DNA from: Atrina japonica
Taxonomy: Eukaryota; Mollusca; Bivalvia; Pterioida; Pinnidae
Direction: 5' to 3'
NCBI GenBank assembly: GCA_030159075.1
Contig: BROG01000005.1
Span: 3,822,001-3,886,000 of the forward strand
Length of the DNA stretch: 64,000 nucleotides
In this document: in pieces, positions 1 through 11,700 of the stretch
Layout: each line of letters opens with the position of its first letter
Numbering within the stretch: position 1 is the stretch's first letter
Made by a program: the position numbers and the translations under genes
Notes under the pieces: model-generated
What the model was told of the DNA's origin: nothing
What the model saw: only the letters and a program-made list of their open reading frames with translations
Databases searched by the model: none

Positions 1-2145
1 TAGATTTGATCCAATCTTTATCATCACATATATAGAATTATCCCCATTTTACCATCACATACAGAATTATCCCTGTCTTTACCATCACATTTATAGAATT
101 ATCCCCATCTTTATCATGACATATATAGAATTATTCCCATCTTTACCATCACATATGTAGAATTATCCCCTCTTTACCATTACATATATAGAATTATCCC
201 CATCTTTACCACCACATATATAAAATTATCTTTGCCTTTACCATCACTTATATAGACTTTATCCAATCTCTACCATCACATATGTAGAATTATCCCCATC
301 TTACCACCACATATATAGAATTGTCCATCTTTACCATCACATATAGAATTATCCCTGTCTTTGCCATCACATTTATAGAATTATCCCCATCTTTATCATC
401 ACATATATAGATTTATTCCCATCTTTACCATTACATATATAGAATTATCCCTGTCTTTACCATCACATATATAGAATTATCCCCATCTTTACCATCACAT
501 ATATAGAATTATCCCTGTCTGTACCATCATATATATAGAATTATCTATGTCTTTACCATCACATATATAGAATTATCCCTGTCTTTACCATCACATATAT
601 AGAATTATCCCATCTTTACCATCACATATATAGATTTTATCCAATCTTTACCATCTTATATAGAATTATCCCATCTTTATTATCACATATATAGATTTAT
701 TCCCATCTTTACCATTACATATATAGAATTATCCCCGTATTTACCATCACATATATAGAATTATCCCTATCTTTACCATAACATATATAGAATTATCCCA
801 TATTTACCATCACATTTATAGAATTATCCCCATCTTTACCATCACATATATAGATTTATTCTAATCTTTACCATCACATATATAGAATTATCCCTATCTT
901 GCCATCACATATATAGAATTATCCATCTCTACCATCACATATATAGAATTATCCCTGTCTTTACCATCACATTTATAGAATTATTCCCATCTTTACCATC
1001 ACATATATAGAATTATTCCCATCTTTACCATCATATATTTAGAATTATCCCGTCTTTACCATCACATTTATAGAAATATTTCCGTCTTTACCATCACATA
1101 TATAGAATTATCCCCATCTTGCCATCACATATATAGAATTATCCCCGTCTTTACCATCACATATATAGAATTATTCCCATCTTTGCCATCACATTTATAG
1201 AATTATTCCCATCTTACCATCATATATATAGAATTATCCCCGTCTTGACCATCACATTTATAGAATTATTCCTGTCTTTACCATCACATATATAGAATTA
1301 TCCCTGTCTTTACCATCATATATATAGAATTATTCCCATCTTTACCATCACATTTATAGAATCATTCCCATCTTTACCATCATATATATAGAATTATCCC
1401 CATCTTTATCACCACATTTATAGAATTCTTCCCATCTTTACCATCACATATATAGAATTATTCCCATCTTTACCATCACATTTATAGAATCATTCCCATC
1501 TTTACCATCATATATATAGAATTATCCCCGGCTTTATCACCACATTTATAGAATTCTTCCCATCTTTACCATCACATTTATAGAATCATTCCCGTCTTTA
1601 CCATCACATATATAAAATTATTCCCATCTTTACCATCATATATATAGAATTATCCCCATCTTTATCACCACATTTATAGAATTCTTCCCATCTTTACCAT
1701 CACATATATAGAATTATTCCCATCTTTACCATCACATTTATAGAATCATTTCCATCTTTACCATCATATATATAGAATTATCCCCGGCTTTATCACCACA
1801 TTTATAGAATTCTTCCCATCTTTACCATCACATATATAGAATTATTCCCATCTTTACCATCACATTTATAGAATCATTCCCATCTTTACCATCATATATA
1901 TAGAATTATCCCCGGCTTTATCACCACATTTATAGAATTCTTCCCATCTTTACCATCACATTTATAGAATCATTCCCGTCTTTACCATCACATATATAAA
2001 ATTATCCCTGTCTTTACCATCACATTTATAGAATTATTCCCGTCTTTACCATCACATATATAAAATTATCCCTGTCTTTACCATCATATATATAGAATTA
2101 TCCCCGTCTTTATCACCACATTTATAGAATTATTCCTTTCTTTAC
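1..2145. repeat. 32-bp satellite array, running in from the left edge
   Basis: About 67 head-to-tail copies of a 32-bp AT-rich unit (core TTTACCATCACATATATAG followed by AATTATCCCCATC). Units differ by a few substitutions and 1-2 base indels. Recurring variants include CATTTATAG, CATATATATAG, GAATCATT and GAATTCTT. From about 1380 to 2000 the variants recur in a fixed order, giving a four-unit higher-order repeat. The array starts before base 1, so its true length is unknown. No coding potential is seen. Confidence 0.97.
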
Positions 2146-2626
2146 CATCATTATTTCTATCATGATCTGAGGGTCATGTTAGTACAGACTTACCCCCTTT
2201 ACTAGCAGATGTTATCTCTTCAGTACATAGTTACACACATAAGCTTATGATAGGTATAACGAGCTGATTGGGGAGTCCAAATTTCTCTTTGTAATCTGAT
2301 ACAATATAAACATCTGTTAAGTGTTTATTTCAATATGAAAGTAAAGCACATAGTGTTAAAATAAACATGTACAACTCGCAAATTACAATCTGGGAGATGT
2401 TTTGACTGCATAATAAATAATTTTGAAGAGATCAATCTTGTTTTATCATCCATGCATTAAAACATGATTGCATGTATACTAATCAACTCACTAACCTATT
2501 TTACATAATAGTTATTTACAAAATTTACAGTTCTGTCCACAAAATGAGAAACAGATGAAGAGAGATGATACCATAATATTAAAAGGGGGTTCATATAGTA
2601 CATAAATCATTTCATCATTTTATCTG
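2146..2626. other. unique spacer between two satellites
   Basis: About 480 bases of AT-rich, apparently unique sequence separating two unrelated tandem arrays. I see no exon, RNA gene or inverted repeat in it. Confidence 0.6.
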
Positions 2627-4345
2627 TACATACAGGACCTATAATTGTGGTGTATATGTTATACAAAAGTATTGTTTGGGGAGTTATTCTGTATATACAG
2701 GACCTATAGTTGTGGTGTATATGTTATACAAAAGTATTGTTTGGGGAGTTATTCTGTATATACAGGACCTATAGTTGTGGTGTATATGTTATACAAAAGT
2801 ATTGTTTGGGGAGTTATTCTGTATATACAGGACCTATAGTTGTGGTGTATATGTTATACAAAAGTATTGTTTGGGGAGTTATTCTGTATATACAGGACCT
2901 ATAGTTGTGGTGTATATGTTATACAAAAGTATTGTTTGGGGAGTTATTCTGTATATACAGGACCTATAGTTGTGGTGTATATGTTATACAAAAGTATTGT
3001 TTGGGGAGTTATTTTTGTAGAGAAATCATTTTATCTGTATATACAGGACCTATAGTTGTGGTGTATATGTTATACAAAAGTATTGTTTGGGGAGTTATTT
3101 TTGTAGAGAAATCATTTTATCTGTATATACAGGACCTATAGTTGTGGTGTATATGTTATACAAAAGTATTGTTTGGGGAGTTATTTTTTGTAGAGAAATC
3201 ATTTTATCTGTATATACAGGACCTATAGTTGTGGTGTATATGTTATACAAAAAGTATTGTTTGGGGAGTTATTTTTGTAGAGAAATCATTTTATCTGTAT
3301 ATACAGGACCTATAGTTGTGGTGTATATGTTATACAAAAGTATTTTTGGGGAGTTATTTTTGTAGAGAAATCATTTTATCTGTATATACAGGACCTATAG
3401 TTGTGGTGTATATGTTATACAAAAGTATTGTTTGGGGAGTTATTTTTGTAGAGAAATCACTTTATCTGTATATACAGGACCTATAGTTGTGGTGTATATG
3501 TTATACAAAAGTATTTTTGGGGAGTTATTTTTGTAGAGAAATCATTTTATCTGTATATACAGGACCTATAGTTGTGGTGTATATGTTATACAAAAGTATT
3601 GTTTGGGGAGTTATTTTTGTAGAGAAATCATTTTATAACACCTATAGTTGTGGTGTATATGTTATACAAAAGTATTGTTTGGGGAGTTATTTTTGTAGAG
3701 AAATCACTTTATCTGTATATACAGGACCTATAGTTGTGGCGTATATGTTATACAAAAGTATTGTTTGGGGAGTTATTTTTGTAGAGAAATCACTTTATCT
3801 GTATATACAGGACCTATAGTTGTGGCGTATATGTTATACAAAAGTATTGTTTGGGGAGTTATTTTTGTAGAGAAATCATTTTATCTGTATATACAGGACC
3901 TATAGTTGTGGTGTATATGTTATACAAAAGTATTGTTTGGGGAGTTATTTTTGTAGAGAAATCATTTTATAACACCTATAGTTGTGGCGTATATGTTATA
4001 CAAAAGTATTGTTTGGGGAGTTATTTTTGTAGAGAAATCATTTTATCTATATATACAGGACCTATAGTTGTGGCATATATGTTATACAAAAGTATTGTTT
4101 GGGGAGTTATTTTTGTAGAGAAATCATTTTATAACACCTATAGTTGTGGTGTATATGTTATACAAAAGTATTGTTTGGGGAGTTATTTTTGTAGAGAAAT
4201 CATTTTATAACACCTATAGTTGTGGCGTATATGTTATACAAAAGTATTTTTGGGGAGTTATTTTTGTAGAGAAATCATTTTATCTGTATATACAGGACCT
4301 ATAGTTGTGGTGTATATGTTATATAAAAGTATTGTTATAGAGAAA
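2627..4345. repeat. 65-bp / 86-bp satellite array
   Basis: Tandem array with two unit lengths. The first five to six units (about 2640-3005) are essentially identical 65-bp copies containing the palindrome CTGTATATACAG. From about 3005 onward each unit carries an extra 21-bp segment (TTGTAGAGAAATCATTTTAT), giving 86 bp. Some of these units lack the palindrome and read TTTTATAACACCTATAG instead. Neither length is a multiple of three and the unit lacks stops in long stretches, so the apparent 60-120 residue ORFs are artefacts of the repeat. Confidence 0.96.
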
Positions 4346-4524
4346 TCAATCACACCTTGTATACAGTTCAATTTTTGTGTTTTTCTGAATGAAACTTATT
4401 CACCAGTATAAAGTTTCACGAAAGACCATTTCTAAAACAGAAGTGTAATAGGAGTTGAAGTAAAGCTTGTAAACATTTTGTGATTCGTGTATACAATGTC
4501 TGTTTATAAAATCTCCTTTCTTTC

Positions 4525-4775
4525 TTGTTGTTTAACATCCCACTCAAGAATCTTTCATTCATATGGAGACGTCACCAAATGCCGGTGAAGGGCTTCAATT
4601 TTGGCCTATGCCCGGCACTTACGGCCATTGAGCAGTGAGGGTACTTTAACGTGCCAAAACCTACTGTGACACAGGACCTTGGTTTTTACTGTCTCAGTCT
4701 GAAGGACAGGAAACCAACCTGACTTGAACTCACAACCAAGAGTTGAGTGTGTATCGACTGAGTCAGGTCAGCTCT
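4525..4775 (-). mobile_element. tRNA-derived SINE, minus orientation
   Basis: Read on the minus strand, the head near 4770 has tRNA-like A-box and B-box sequences (GACTCAGTCGATACAC and TTGTGAGTTCAAGTC). The body contains TCACTGCTCAATGGCCGTAAG and the tail ends in TTGAGTGGGATGTTAAACA. A 5'-truncated copy of the same tail lies at 59055-59222 in the opposite orientation. The conserved tail resembles SINE families described from bivalves; that family assignment is from memory. Confidence 0.7.
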
Positions 4776-5227
4776 GTTTATAAATATATAAATGCATTTT
4801 CATAAGTATCAACTTTTATAATTTTGATTGGTAAAGTAATGTCTTCCTGATACTTCATAAGTATAAAGAATTACATACATAAACCTAGTACCTGGTATTT
4901 CGGTACCAGCTAATAATCTTATGCTAAAGTAATATTTGGCACTGATAACACTATTTAAAATTCTAAATTCTTCTAAAGTTAAGATCTTTTTACAGTGGTT
5001 ACTCTTTGGCTATACGTTTAGATATATTATTTGGGCTTGTCTGATACCACTTTCTCTTTAGAAAAACTATTTAAAATTGTAGCTCAACTGATGAAGTCTA
5101 ATTGACAGAAACGATCGTCTTGAGCATTATAACTTTGGTATTATGTTTACAATATTCACAGGTATTTAATTTCATGGTATTTTCTTTGACCCGAATATAG
5201 TAAAATTTAATCCTCCATGAATAAAAG

Positions 5228-5520
5228 CATCTGTACAGTGGTAGAGAAATCATTTTATCACTTTACAGTGAAACCTGTATATACTCTCTTACAGACAATA
5301 CAAAACCAGTCTTTATAGGCAGGTGGTCTTTATATAGAGATTGATTTGTACAAAAATGGTACCAGTCGGGACAGCAAAAATGGTGTTTATGACCAGGTGG
5401 TCTTTATACACAGGTGCTCGCTAAAGCAAGTTTTACTGTATTTATACAGGACCTACATTATTAATGTGTTTTACAAAAAGTATTGTTAGGGAATATTAGA
5501 GAAATTATTTTAATATATTA
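5228..5520. repeat. isolated 86-bp-type satellite units split by a MITE
   Basis: Sequence at 5240-5262 (TAGAGAAATCATTTTAT) and at 5437-5520 (tatacaggacctacatt ... gtattgttagggaatattagagaaattatttta) matches, with divergence, the unit of the array at 2627-4345. These pieces lie about 900 bases beyond the array end. Between them sits a TA-flanked inverted-repeat element (5264-5440). This may be an old or founder copy of the unit interrupted by a transposon. Confidence 0.65.
5264..5440. mobile_element. MITE with CAGTGAAACCTG ends (family A)
   Basis: A 177-bp non-coding element bounded by TACAGTGAAACCTGTATA on the left and AAGTTTTACTGTA on the right, so TA flanks both ends. A close second copy lies at 27030-27194 in the same orientation, and a diverged inverted copy ends at 34275. 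TA targets and CAGTG-type termini fit non-autonomous Tc1/mariner or pogo-like elements. No transposase is present. Confidence 0.75.
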
Positions 5521-5631
5521 TATTTTTTGTTAGTAACCTTTACATTTTACAGATGTGTATGTAAATTCCTTGACAGATGGGGTGATACAACTTTAAAGCT
5601 ATAAATGGCACCATCAATTAGTGCACATCTT

Positions 5632-5862
5632 GACCAAGTTGTTCAAAAAGTAATAAGCTTAACCAGTAATTGACATTTTTTCAAACTCTGATAATTTTGT
5701 AAATACACAAGTCGAAACTCTGTCATTCAGGATATTTTAGTATATTTATATTCATATTTAGTACTATTGAGTTGGTGTACAAAGTTTGAAATGGTTACAT
5801 TTTCAAGATAAAGTGACAACACTGTGTTAATTAGGCTAATCACCTTTTGAACAACTTGTTCC
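5632..5862. mobile_element. short inverted-repeat element
   Basis: About 230 bp bounded by imperfect inverted repeats: CAAGTTGTTCAAAAAGTAAT on the left, and ATCACCTTTTGAACAACTTG on the right. It has no coding capacity. It is probably a MITE; no second copy was noticed in the window. Confidence 0.55.
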
Positions 5863-6111
5863 AGACAGCTGTCATATGCATGTTACTATATGTACATGTA
5901 CTACTGGTGAAATATCACACAACAATTCACTTATAGATTTCATCTCTTTATTTGTCTATACAAGGAGATCACGTATCACATCAAGTTGTCATTGACAATT
6001 TCTGTAGGCCATTGTCTTGAGGTTAAAAATAGCATTGAAATATACATGGTTTGACCACAGGTCTGAAGATTATTGTTTGACTGTAAAGTATGGTATTTAT
6101 CTAAAACTTTG

Positions 6112-6292
6112 ATAATAATTCATTCAAAGATAAGTTCAAACTGTGCAATATCCTGGAGAATTAAAAATGGTAGAAAGGGCTTAGTCGCCATCCTAGGGAA
6201 TAATAATAATAATTCATTAAAAGATAAGATCAAACTATGTAATATCCTCGAGAATTAAAAATGGTAGAAAGGGCTTAGTCGCCATCCTAGGG
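6112..6292. repeat. 94-bp tandem duplication
   Basis: Two adjacent copies, offset by 94 bp, of a segment containing GAATTAAAAATGGTAGAAAG and GGGCTTAGTCGCCATCCTAG. The copies differ at several positions. A short (TAA)n-like run sits between them. Confidence 0.85.
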
Positions 6293-6929
6293 AAAGAGGA
6301 GACTTTCAAAAAGGGATACCCTATGGGACCTATTTTGCCCCACCCTGTATAGACCCAGGCTTGTTCTTGCAAAAAAACACAAACTTGGAAGAGGACCTTG
6401 AGTACTTACTTTCTGTAATGTTTTGTCAAAACCCTTCAACAGTTTTAGTGAAAAATTAGAAAATGTGACAAGTTTATGGTCAGACGGACGACAAGGTAAC
6501 AGGTCACGTGAAGTGATTAGAAAAGTTCATGTGAGCTAAAAAGCTTTTGTCATAAAGGTCAGAGACTTCATATATTATATTACATTTACCAAATCAAGAG
6601 AAAACTGTTACAAATTTAAGACGTTCTATAATGTACACACAACAAACATCTGCATAATGTTAGTGAGGTATAAATGATTTATAACAGATGTGTATTTTTA
6701 GCATTTGGAATGGGGTCTTATTTCTGTCCCCTATGATAGGGTGGGAAATCCCTGCGAGCTCAAAGACTGTATTGCTGTTGAATCCTTAAAACAGAACATT
6801 CATCCTAATGTGTCAGTTTCTACTTCAATGATTTCATTTTAGGATAACAACATCCTGTGCCTTTAGGATACATTTGTTGTCTTCATCCTGGTAAGAATGT
6901 GTGTATATTTTGTTACAGATATAGCCCGG

Positions 6930-8620
6930 CTATACAACAACTGACTTTATAACATCACTGAGAGAAGACACAGTTTTTGGAGAGTCATCCTTCAAATACA
7001 CAGATAGTATCATAGTTTTTGTAGTATCCATCTTTGATAGCAAATTTTTGGCTATGACGTGAGTTAATGGCTGAAAAACAACAAAAATAAATATATGAAT
7101 ACAAGTTGCGATGACTTTGTTGTTTTAGATATAATCTGCAGCTAGTGAAATCTGATAAGATTAATGTAAGAACATCATCAAATTACTACACACAAAAATA
7201 ATAATCATAATACCATATGTCTGAAACAAAATTTTATGACAATTTCAACTTTACAAAAAATTAACTTAAAAAATTTACTAAAAAAATGATACAAATATCT
7301 GAGAATTGACTTAAAACTATTCATTACATTCCAAACATAAACCTATGCTGGCCTGGAAACTTAAATTCTATGAGAATCATCCATTAATATCTTTAAATAA
7401 ATAATCAACCTCAAATCGGCAGACATTATTTTCAAATGATCACATGTCTAACAAGTTTCAATTTACTGTTCTATGATCAAACTTCTTTATAATGGCCACT
7501 CAAGGGAAAAGTGGCTGTTATAGACAGGTGGCCTTTAGTAGAAGGTTTATTAATCATGAAAAAGGATTTTGAATTTTGAAAAGTGTTTTACGCCACACTC
7601 AACTATTCTTAAGTTATGTGGTGGCCGCCCGTTTTTAATGGTAGGGAGAGAACCCAATTACCAAGAAAGATCACCGGCGTAAGAGCTTCATTGTTCAAAG
7701 CACGATGCTCTTACCACTCGACCAAGGATGTCCCCCATAAAAGGAAAAGTTAACAAAGGTTATGTTTGAATGACCATACAAGGCAGGTGCCCTTTATACA
7801 GATGTGACCTTTAAGGGGCATTAGTTGTGTTTGCTGAAAAAAATTATGCTCATTCAATTTTTTTCTAACTTTTACTTCTTGTACTTGATGTACAAAAACA
7901 AACAAGAGCTATACACAGGCATAAGAAATCTTATATTCTTATATTTTGTGAAAATAAGGTCAGGTCCAGTATGGTATTCATTACAAAATAGAAAGGTTGA
8001 GTTAATCAATTGCAATTGAAAAAGTGAAAAACTTGGGTTTTGCAAACAATTTTCACAAAATATATAGGAATTTAAGAATTATTATGCCTGTTTATATCTC
8101 TTTTTGTTATTGTATATCAAAAGAGAAACATTTGCATAATACTAAATCAACAAATACTTCCATCCAAAAACTACTCATCTGTCACAATGCTATTGTATTA
8201 AGTGGCATCCATTTATTCTTCGTATATGTTCTCTATTTTCTAGTTTTTCCACTATCCAATCTACAAAAGTGCATCATTTTCACTGTATCAATGGGTCTCA
8301 ACTCTCACTGGCTGAATAATTTTTTTGTTTTTTCTTTCACAATCATCTTTCCACTCTCAAATAGACAGTGCACAATTCTCTCTTGTTATCTAAAGTACAA
8401 ACTTATGGCTTGTTACTCTCTCTCTCTACAAATACCTTCTCACTCTATAACAAAAGTAGTGCAAACTAAACTACTGTCAACACAAGTATATAAAACTATT
8501 TGATTCTAGAGTTCTACAATTCACAAGTTCTTCTTCTCCACCCTATGATCCACACAGAGATCCCTACTTTTTTTTTTTTTTATTTATTTTATTTTTTTTT
8601 TTTTTTTTGGGGGGGGGGGT

Positions 8621-8662
<42 letters not shown>

Positions 8663-8674
8663 ATTTTGAGGGTG

Positions 8675-8728
<54 letters not shown>

Positions 8729-11700
8729 TTTTTTTTTTTTTATATTTTTTTTTATTTATTTTTTTTTTTTTTTTTTTTTTTTTATTTTTTTTTTTTTTTT
8801 ATTTTTATTATTTTTTCTTATTTTTTTTATTTTTAATTTTTTCTTTTATTTTTTTTTATTTTTTTTGTTTTTTGTTTTTTTTTTTTTTTTTTTATTTTTT
8901 ATTTTTTTTTTTTAAAATTATTTTTTTTTTTAACTTTTTATTTATATTGTTTTATTTTATTCAAACCGACAAAAAACAAGAAAGTGCCCCAAAAAAAAAA
9001 TAAAAAAAGTATAAACAAAAAAACAACACGAACAAAAAAAAAAAAACCAGAAAAAAAGACGAAACACAAAACAGACCCAAAACGAAAATAAACCACAAAC
9101 AAAAATAAAGCAAATGCATTAAAGAAAAACGAAAAAAAAAAAACAACAAAAAAGCAGAAAACCAACAAACCCAACACACACAAACAAAATAAAAAACAAA
9201 CAAAACTTAACAAACAAAAAAATGAAAAAAACCCCCAAAAAAAGAGCAAAAAACAAGACGAAAAAACAAAAAAATTTAAAAAAAAAAAATAAAAAAAGAA
9301 AAAAAAAAAAAAAGAAAAAAAAGAAGAGAAAAAACAAAACTATAAAAAAAAAAAAAAAAAAGAAAATAAAAAAAAAAAAACAAAAAAAAAAACCAGAAAA
9401 AAAAAAAAAAAAAACTAAAAAACCCAACACAACCAAACAAAAAAATAAAACAAAAAAAACCAAAAATACAAAAGAAAAAAGAAGGAAAAAAATAAAGATA
9501 CCAAGTTAAACAAAACAACCCAAGAAAAAAAACTAAATGAGAAAAAAAAAACAAAAAAAACAGACAGCAAAGAAACAAAAAAATATACAATAAAAAAAAA
9601 CAAAAAAAATAACAAATAAAAAATAGAAAATATAAAAAAAAAAAAAAAAACAAAAATAAAAACAAGGAAAAAAAAATAAAATACAAAAAAAGAAAAAAAA
9701 AAAAACAGATAAAAACAAACAAAAACAAAAAAAAACGCCCGACCAACAATACCAATTCAGAACCCCCCCCAACACTCGGCACGCCCCCGGCCAAAGAACT
9801 AACTATATTAACAACACTAAAGAGCCCATCACGTACATGCTCCGTTAATGGTATACCAAACAAAATAGAAAGGTTTATTAATACACTTGCAAATTGTAAA
9901 AGTGAAAAAAACCTTTTCACAAAAAATCAAGAAAAAAAAGCACATCATTATGCCTGATTATATCTCTCCTATTTGTATTGGTATATCAATCTAAGTAGGA
10001 AAAGGGACGAAAATGTTTTTAAAATAAAAAACATAGCTAATGCCCCTTTAATGCAAGTTTGACTCTACCATATTTAATTAAATAAAAAATATATGTTTTG
10101 TGATTAATTCTTGTTTCTGTAAATCAAAATAACAATTTTCCTATATTTTTTTTCTGACCATTAGACCTTTTCTAAACTATGCATGCTACAATGCTGGGCT
10201 ATGAATGACAATGTTCACTTTGATTTTATCAAATTACTTTTATCAATAAATTTGTTTAACATTTAACAACAGTATAACACAAACTAATCTTAAGTATGGC
10301 TGACTTGACCCTAACCCTGTGTCTGTGCTCTAAATACACAAGGTAAGTGTAAAATATGGGCCTTTACCTCATCTACACCCAGGAGTACACGTGTTGAGTA
10401 TGTGGGTCTGGATGTTGCAGCGTCTTCCAACACCACATCTTTTGAAACTTCAACCTACATAAAAATTGGTCATCAATTATTAAGTGCAAAGACTGAACTA
10501 ACAGTCTCAATAATCACAGGATAAATACTGACATAAAATGTCTTAATTACAACTACGATTACCAGGTATATAAACCTTGATTTTTGACCAAAAATTACTA
10601 TAACTTTTCATCTAAGAGTCAGGATCATGTTAATTAGGACCCATTAACTTTATACTTGCTAAGCATGATAAATGAAACAAATCTGTTAAAACATCATTAA
10701 ACTGCTTCTCAGACACATCATGTGCTATACCTACATGCATTCCCAAGATAAGTGTTTTGTGGCCAAAGGGAGATAACTCTAATTATTTTGGTTTTCCCAT
10801 TATGACATACAAGGTAAATTATATAGAAACAGTTATTCAGCAAGTTATTGTCACATATAAAATGTAATACAGATACAGTGTATGAGGTAGGAATGAGGTA
10901 GCGAGAACCTCAGTGCATTAACATTTACAAATCTGGGTCAACAGCCTACTTACTGAAAATAAGAGTACTGCCTACAGTTAGTAAATAATATGTTTATCAC
11001 ATGCAGAAAGTTTGCAGAATCAAGGAATTGTATCCCAAAAATAAAATAAAAGAGGAATGTGTCTGAGGACACAAATGCCCCACTCAAGCAAGCCTAGAAT
11101 ACTTGAAAAAACTTTTTGAGAGCATTTAATATGACTGCTAGTTTTTAAAGAGTTCTATTATTCCAGCGAGTCTTAGGTATTTTTTGTACTGTGTTAATTT
11201 TTTTATTTTCTCTGTTTTGTTTTTTCTTCTTATATAGTAAGTTTCCTGATAAGATATATTGTGCCCTGTGAATTTCTCTGTTCTTGAATAATGCTTTGGT
11301 TCCTTACATTTAATCTCTTTGTTAGCTTAACTTGTTTATTTGGTAAACTGGGCACTTAATTAATGACCTTATTAGTACGGTAGTTAAGTGATAACTATAG
11401 GTCTAGAACAAATAATGACTCACTGCCTAAATTTGAATTCTGTCTGCATGTTGTGGTTCTTCACACTGTGCATTAGTTTCATAAAATTTTGATGAGGCAA
11501 ACTTATGTTAGAGTGCAGAAATGAAAAATATTTGCAATTTTTCAAGTTATAAAGGGGCATAACTCTTGAATGGTAAATGACTCAGCCAAATTCTAACTCT
11601 GCTTGTTTTGTATCTAAGCATTATGTATGAGTTTCCTAAAATTTGGATGATGCAAAAAAAAAATTGGATAGACAGACAGACAGTCAAGAGAAACACTCCA

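Noticed and set aside
2645..4411. Overlapping 60-120 codon ORFs with MWCICYTKVLFGE-type repeats
   Set aside because: Unit lengths of 65 and 86 bp shift frame each copy, so the same DNA is read in all frames. This is a satellite, not a protein.
8500..9920. Long Phe-rich and Lys-rich ORFs on both strands
   Set aside because: They are translations of T, G and A runs that look like low-quality consensus; there is no real composition or homology.
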